The notes below the pieces were generated by a model that saw only the letters and a list, made by a program, of their open reading frames with translations, was not told where the DNA came from and searched no databases. A stretch of DNA of 64,000 bases from Drosophila miranda (Eukaryota; Arthropoda; Insecta; Diptera; Drosophilidae), in NCBI RefSeq assembly GCF_003369915.1, contig NC_046675.1, positions 30,380,001 through 30,444,000 of the forward strand. The letters are read 5' to 3'. The first letter of the stretch is position 1; the number at the start of each line of letters is the position of its first letter. A program made the translations under genes and the position numbers. Shown here piece after piece: positions 59,240 through 64,000 of the stretch.

Positions 59240-61614
59240 GTAAGTTCAATAATTTCATACCTTGCATACCTTAGAATAGATCTTAAGTGGAGGATAGAGA
59301 AGGCATAGAAGTTCGTAGTCAATATCGTTATTTTTTTATAGATTTCAATGCAAAATTTCTTTTATGTCAGCTGAAAATTTATGTTAAATTTAAGTCTTAG
59401 AAATAAATTAGCTTGCATTTAAATTTATAACCAATTTTTCACGAATTGATCAAATTACTATTTTAATTTAAAAGCTAAATTCTCAAACTTATTCCAAAGC
59501 ATTCCAAAAAACCCCCCAAAAATCACAATTTCTTTAATCACTTGACAAAACGTTAAAAAACATAAGAAAGGCAGACCCATTAATCATTTCTAGACTAGCA
59601 TTTGTCAGAGCCCTCAAAAATGTTACAAATTTCCCAGAAACTATATCTTTAAATAAGTATCTATAGATCTTAAGAAAAAACATTTAATTTTTAGGCCATT
59701 TCACAATATTCTGTGAAATGCATCTGGGTTCAGATACAAGTCAAGAAATACACATAAATTTATTATAAGTGATTTTTTCAACAGCTTCAAGAAATGGGGG
59801 AAAGAAAATGGGCCAGCGGAAAAACTGTGTCATCGGAGCGGCAATTTAATGCTAATTTTCCGGCACCTTCTTTGAAATGGGATAAATGTTTGGGGGCGGA
59901 AATTCCATTCCATTTTATGAGTCTGAGGTGTTTGTGCTCTTAGCAGAAAATTCATAAATTTTGAATTCAAATTCAAACAAAAGGAAACAGCAGTCAGCAA
60001 TTGCCACGCAGCACTCTGTCGGTGTATGCGTTTTTCTTTTACTGTTGGCAGCGCCTTTGGTGCGGCGCTATTTTTAAATTCGTTGGAAATAGCAGCCCGA
60101 TGGTGCGAGAGGGAGAGCGCCCCGGCAACGCATGCGCGCCTGTATGCGTGTGTGTGTGCAAGGCAATATCAAATAACGCAAAGACAAATGAAAATTGTTT
60201 TTGCCAAAATATTTTCATGCAAAAACAAAAATGGTTTCCTCTCAATTTTTTTGTACAGTATTTAGAACAATTTTCTTGGCGTTGGGCCGACACCGCCTTG
60301 TGCTTTCCAAAACAAAAAGAACAAAATTGAAATTGAATTAAATTTTTTGTTCTTCTTGCGATTCGTTTTTTGATTTGGGACACTTTCGGAAAGTATTTCA
60401 AGGATTGGGCGTTTGGCAGCGTTTCAAAAATTCAACATTTTCAGGTAACCAGAGGCGTGAAAGATAAATACAAAATGCTTATCGGACAGCATAAATTATG
60501 AGATCTTGACAAATTATCAGTTATGGCTTTTCTTGTTGTTGTCGCTGGCGCTGTTGGCCCTGCCCCGTATCGTTCATGCCAGCGCCTGAGTAATAATACA
60601 AGATACGGGAAAAAGAAAAAAAAAAACACAGAGATAAGCAATTAAATCAAACAAAAACTGAAATGGAATGAATAGACCAGGAAAACTCATCGCGAATACC
60701 GCAAGAGAGTAAGAGAGCAGGAGCGGAGCGGAGCTAGAGCTAGAGAGTACAAGTGGCCTGCATGAAAGCTTGTGCGAGAGAGAGCATCACTAGTGAGTGG
60801 GTGTTGTGGGGCTGTGGCGATGTGGCGATGTGGCGCTCTCTCGTGCTCATCAACTCTCCCCCTGGATGTACGATCAGAGTGCAGCGCACACATCTTGCTG
60901 ACTCACTCGGACATGTGCCACACGTCGGCCGCACGCTTCGTATGGGGGCGCATTAGAGAGAGAGATAGTTTGGGCAGGTCGAGAGAGAGCCGCTGCCGGT
61001 GAGCGCATAGCCCCAAAAATTATCGCCACAGCGCAAGCACACTTTCAAGTACAACGCCGAAGCAAGCAGCGGGGCCGAAGAACCCTCAAGCAGCCGCAGC
61101 AGCAAGCAGCCAGCAGCAGACCAGCCGCCGCCCGCCGCCTCAACCACAAACCCCATCGGAAATCTACAAAAAAAATTATAAATAAATGAGACCCGCATTC
61201 TTATAAATCAAACTAAGTAGGTTTATCAATGAATTAATCAGCGAAGTCCCTACTTTCATTTAATACGCATTAAATGAAATTCTAGAGATTTCACAAATTA
61301 CATAAATAAACCGTTACACATGCCAAAAAACAAGAGAAAGAGAAACCAGTGTGTGGCGAAAACTTTTCTCTGCCATTTTTCACGCGCTATTGAAAATCTA
61401 AAGAGATAAAAAGGGCAAAAAAAACATTAGATCTATTAAATCATCAATAAAAATAGCTAGAAAAAAAACCAAAACTCGAAATCCAACCAACGGTACCATG
61501 AGCGCAGCTGTTTGAAAAAAAACCAACAACAACAACAAAAAGCACCGAAAACATCACGCATCAAATCACCCAAACAACAAACTGTAGTAGCAAAAGCCGG
61601 CGCACATAATTAAT
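59240..61614. other. Tm1 intron 2 with a probable internal promoter
   Basis: 59240-60690 is A/T-rich with nothing recognised. 60700-61000 is dense in GAGAG words (GAGA-factor type), followed by GC-richer CAG-repeat leader-like DNA to about 61180 and a possible donor (TGCCG|GTGAGC, 60999). This fits an alternative upstream exon for non-muscle Tm1 transcripts. Confidence 0.35.
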
Positions 61615-61992
61615 ATGTACGAGAAAACATTAACAATAGGAAATGCAAAAGTTAATAATGCATATGAGTGGCAAATAGTGAGTTACAACAACAAAAGCAC
61701 AACAACAGCCAAACCAAAGCAAAACAATCACAAAACTAGCAAAAGCAGTGCAAAAACTGCAACCAAAACAAATGCAACAAAAATAGCAGCAAGTGCAACA
61801 GCAACAACAACTACACCCAAAGAAACGGTTAAACCCTCCACACAACCACTACAAAATAACCAAAAGTACAAATACTTCGGCAGTGCGGCGCGCCGGCTGG
61901 CGCATCAAATAAAGCGGGCGCATCGGCATTTATTGACCAGCGGCGGCAACGACAAACAACCACAACAAAAGCGTAACGAAATCAGCCTTTAA
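61615..61992 (+). CDS. 125-residue Lys/Thr/Asn-rich open frame inside the Tm1 locus
   Basis: ATG at 61615 (MYEKTLTIGNAKVNNAYEWQ), a long K/T/A/N-rich middle, and a basic amphipathic end (FGSAARRLAHQIKRAHRHLL, then TSGGND) with G/C-rich codon use unlike the A/T-rich flanks. It ends at TAA. A strong donor-like ATA|GTGAGT lies at 61678, so part of it could instead be a 5' exon. No family recognised. It may be a small protein from the alternative Tm1 leader or an unrelated nested gene. Confidence 0.35.
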   Translation: MYEKTLTIGNAKVNNAYEWQIVSYNNKSTTTAKPKQNNHKTSKSSAKTATKTNATKIAASATATTTTPKETVKPSTQPLQNNQKYKYFGSAARRLAHQIKRAHRHLLTSGGNDKQPQQKRNEISL

Positions 61993-62121
61993 TCTCAGTT
62001 GATTTAGATATGATTTCTATAAATTCAAATCAAATCTAAAGCAGTTGAGGCAGTACCACCGATAACTATACGCGCACATGGCAATCAGCTTTGGTCTGTA
62101 TGCAGTGCGCGTGTAGTTGTC

Positions 62122-62142
62122 TGGTCACACTAGATATCGATA
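62122..62142 (+). promoter_or_regulatory. Motif 1 + DRE promoter within the Tm1 locus
   Basis: TGGTCACACTA (62122-62132, full Motif 1) and TATCGATA (62135-62142) lie about 310 bp before the large exon at 62455. This is a classic housekeeping pair, so transcripts starting here could carry the long N-terminal exon. Confidence 0.55.
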
Positions 62143-62149
62143 GGCGCAC

Positions 62150-62440
62150 AAAAATGATTTAATTACAATAATTACGAGCAATTATTAAGCATTAAAAATT
62201 GAACAGCTAAATTTTGGCTGCTAAGATTATATTAAATCACTTTTGTAAGCCGTAATATTTGACGGAACATCAAAATGCAGCAATATGGTTTCCAATCCTT
62301 GATGGAGAACGATTAACATATTATATGCCAAGGGGGAATTTCAGGGGGTAACTTGAATTCGTCAGTATTGTTACGGAATATTTTGAAAATTCGACGGTAT
62401 ATTTCGGTATTTTTCCGAGGGTCGATAAACTACATTTTCT
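62150..62440 (+). repeat. Diverged remnant of the dispersed repeat family
   Basis: Contains 'taatatttgacggaacatcaaaa', 'aacttgaattcgtcagtat', 'acggtatatttcggtattttt' and 'ccgagggtcg' in family order, directly before the exon at 62455. Confidence 0.55.
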
Positions 62441-62454
62441 CGATTTACAAACAG

Positions 62455-63836
62455 CTGTTGCAAAAAGGACACCAAAAACAACAACAACGGCGGAGGGTGC
62501 AGCAGCTGGAAAACAGAAACAGCAGCCGCGTAACAAACGCGCAAGCAACAAACAATTGTTAAAAAGTGATAAACCAAAGCCGAAAGCAGGCAAACACCAG
62601 CGTCAACAGCGTGGCAGCAGCAGGCAGAGTCGCAGTGACGGGGCACTATCGGGGCAGTCTTCGCGTTGGTGCTCCATCGAGGCGCAGCTGAATGTGCTGG
62701 ACGATCTGCTCTATTACTGCGATGAGGAGGCCGAACTGTATTTAGCCCAGCTCTACGAAAGGTACCAGCAGCTCATCTGCGACAAGAGCTCCAACAGTGA
62801 GTACGAGTCGGGATCGACGGACTTTTGGAGCGACGCCTCTGACTCCGAAGACAATATGTCGCAGCAAAACAGTGCCGACGACGACGCCCTGTCCAGCACC
62901 AGCGGGACGGGCAGCAACAGCACCCACAGCCTGGTTCCAGCCGCCCTGAAACGACGGGGCCATCAGCATCATCCCCGCTTCTCGGGCACACGGCGGCCCA
63001 ATGTGCCCAATGTCCAGGAGATACTGGCCGCTCTCTATCGCGGCGACTCCAAGGGGGTGCTCTCCAATCTGCGCGGTGAGGCTCAACCAGAGCCAGAACC
63101 CGAGAACGAGACACCCGTGGAGGCGCCTTCCACGCCGATTAGCCGCAGCACCCTAAGTCTTCCACTCACCGATTCGGTGACCAATTCCCTGGGCAGCAAC
63201 AGTCCCACGCCCACGGATGAGAGCAGCATTCAAGATGACAGTGCGGCCACACCCGTAACGGGAACCACAACAGCAACGGCAACGCCTTCAGGCCTTCCGG
63301 TGCCCCCCAACGGGAAGGAGAAGGAGGCCAAAACGTCCAGTGGCAAGAAAAAGAAGAGGGACAGAGGCGAAAAGTCCGAGAAGCGGGAAAGGGGCGAAAA
63401 GTCCGAGAAGAGTGATAGAGGCGACAAGTCGGAGAAGAGTGAAAAAGGTGAAAAGTCAGAGAGAAAGAAGAAGTCCTCCTCGTCATCGTCGGGCAAGCGC
63501 GAGCGCAGCAAGCGTCATGGACATGGAGCAGCCGGCACGAGTGCAATGGAGGCCAGCAGTGATAGCCTGGCCACCGATCTCAGTGCCGGGGCCATCGACG
63601 AGGGCATCGCACTGGGCGATGACGACGACACCCAGTCGGCCGAGTGGTCCAAATTGCGATGCACCAGCGAGGCGGCCGAGATTGTGGCGGAGCGCGAGGC
63701 ACGTCGGAACAAGGGACGGTGTGCGGACTATCCGGGTCTGGCCTTTGGACGTTCCATCTTCAGTTCGGACACCATGATGAAGTTCAATATCATCCGGAAC
63801 GAGCTGCACAACATCATGAATACACAACTAAAAAGG
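62455..63836 (+). CDS. Long disordered N-terminal exon, probably an alternative Tm1 isoform (partial)
   Basis: An open frame without a good in-frame ATG near its start. An acceptor (TTTACAAACAG, ending 62454) suggests an upstream exon supplies the start. About 460 residues follow: a basic head, SSRWCSIEAQLNVLDDLLYY, acidic/serine-rich linkers, a KSEKSDRGDKSEKSEKGEKS charged repeat (about 63340-63470), and a conserved-looking end (KGRCADYPGLAFGRSIF, then SSDTMMKFNIIRNELHN). It ends phase 0 at AGG|GTAATT. Because the end is helical and the phase equals that of the Tm1 exon ending at 59239, it could splice onto the Tm1 constant coiled coil beyond 64000. This is inference; it may be a separate gene. 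Confidence 0.5.
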
Positions 63837-64000
63837 GTAATTAGCAGACGGGAGATCGATGGATCGATGGGAGTCTCTTTATATATTATCCACTAATCAC
63901 ATTTCTATATCTAATTCAAGCCAAAAGAAAAGAACGTCTTCCGTCCAACGATGTCTTCCGTCGGCTGTTCTTTGTAAAGTTTGGTTAGGTTCCGTCCCCT

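Overview
This is nuclear DNA of a fruit fly (genus Drosophila). The evidence is short introns with GT...AG borders, Drosophila core-promoter words (DRE, Motif 1, Motif 6) and a run of genes that sit together at cytological 88E in D. melanogaster (Muller element E): tefu, Hsc70-4, Amt, Su(var)3-9/eIF2gamma, Set, ATPsynO, Zip88E, Cp190, Mrg15 and Tm1. Coding exons were rebuilt by hand from splice sites and reading phase. The exact species cannot be read from the window. The repeat content differs from what I recall of D. melanogaster, and an obscura-group-like species is only a guess.

Layout: 1-2401 tefu/ATM 5' exons (-). 2959-3086 start of an unrecognised E2F-site gene (+), cut off by a tandem array. 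3087-10270 seven ~1.04-kb tandem repeats. 10272-14417 Hsc70-4 (+) with a 1.7-kb 5'UTR intron. 14910-16728 Amt (-). 17294-18311 DINE-1-like element. 18395-19090 dispersed repeat ending in a promoter. 19208-24699 a VWC-domain/transmembrane gene (+) with an in-frame UGA. 24700-27724 3'UTR and intergenic DNA. 27725-32689 eIF2gamma with Su(var)3-9 sharing its first two coding exons (-). 33484-34928 Set (+). 35275-36873 CCT6 (-). 37115-38047 ATPsynO (+). 38253-40214 a Cys/Gln-rich protein (-). 40476-41927 Zip88E (+). 42835-46543 Cp190 (-). 47696-48487 Tsr3 (+). 48671-50135 Mrg15 (-). 50335-50706 COX16 (-). 50749-54900 repeat and non-coding DNA. 54927 to the window end: the 5' part of Tm1 (+), with at least two promoters and a long alternative N-terminal exon.

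Most genes are housekeeping: chaperones (Hsc70-4, CCT6), translation (eIF2gamma, Tsr3), chromatin (Su(var)3-9, Set, Cp190, Mrg15), mitochondria (ATPsynO, COX16) and transport (Amt, Zip88E). They are packed in divergent and convergent pairs with short shared promoters.

Three points deserve attention. (1) A UGA codon lies exactly between the extracellular VWC domain and the transmembrane segment of the 19208-24699 gene, with the frame intact on both sides. This is a candidate stop-codon readthrough that would switch a secreted product to a membrane product. (2) One repeat family, tandemly amplified upstream of Hsc70-4 and dispersed elsewhere, repeatedly ends at or near the start of a gene, often with DRE, Motif 1 or Motif 6 words, so it looks like a carrier or remnant of housekeeping promoters. 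(3) The array interrupts a small gene whose promoter has a palindromic E2F site.
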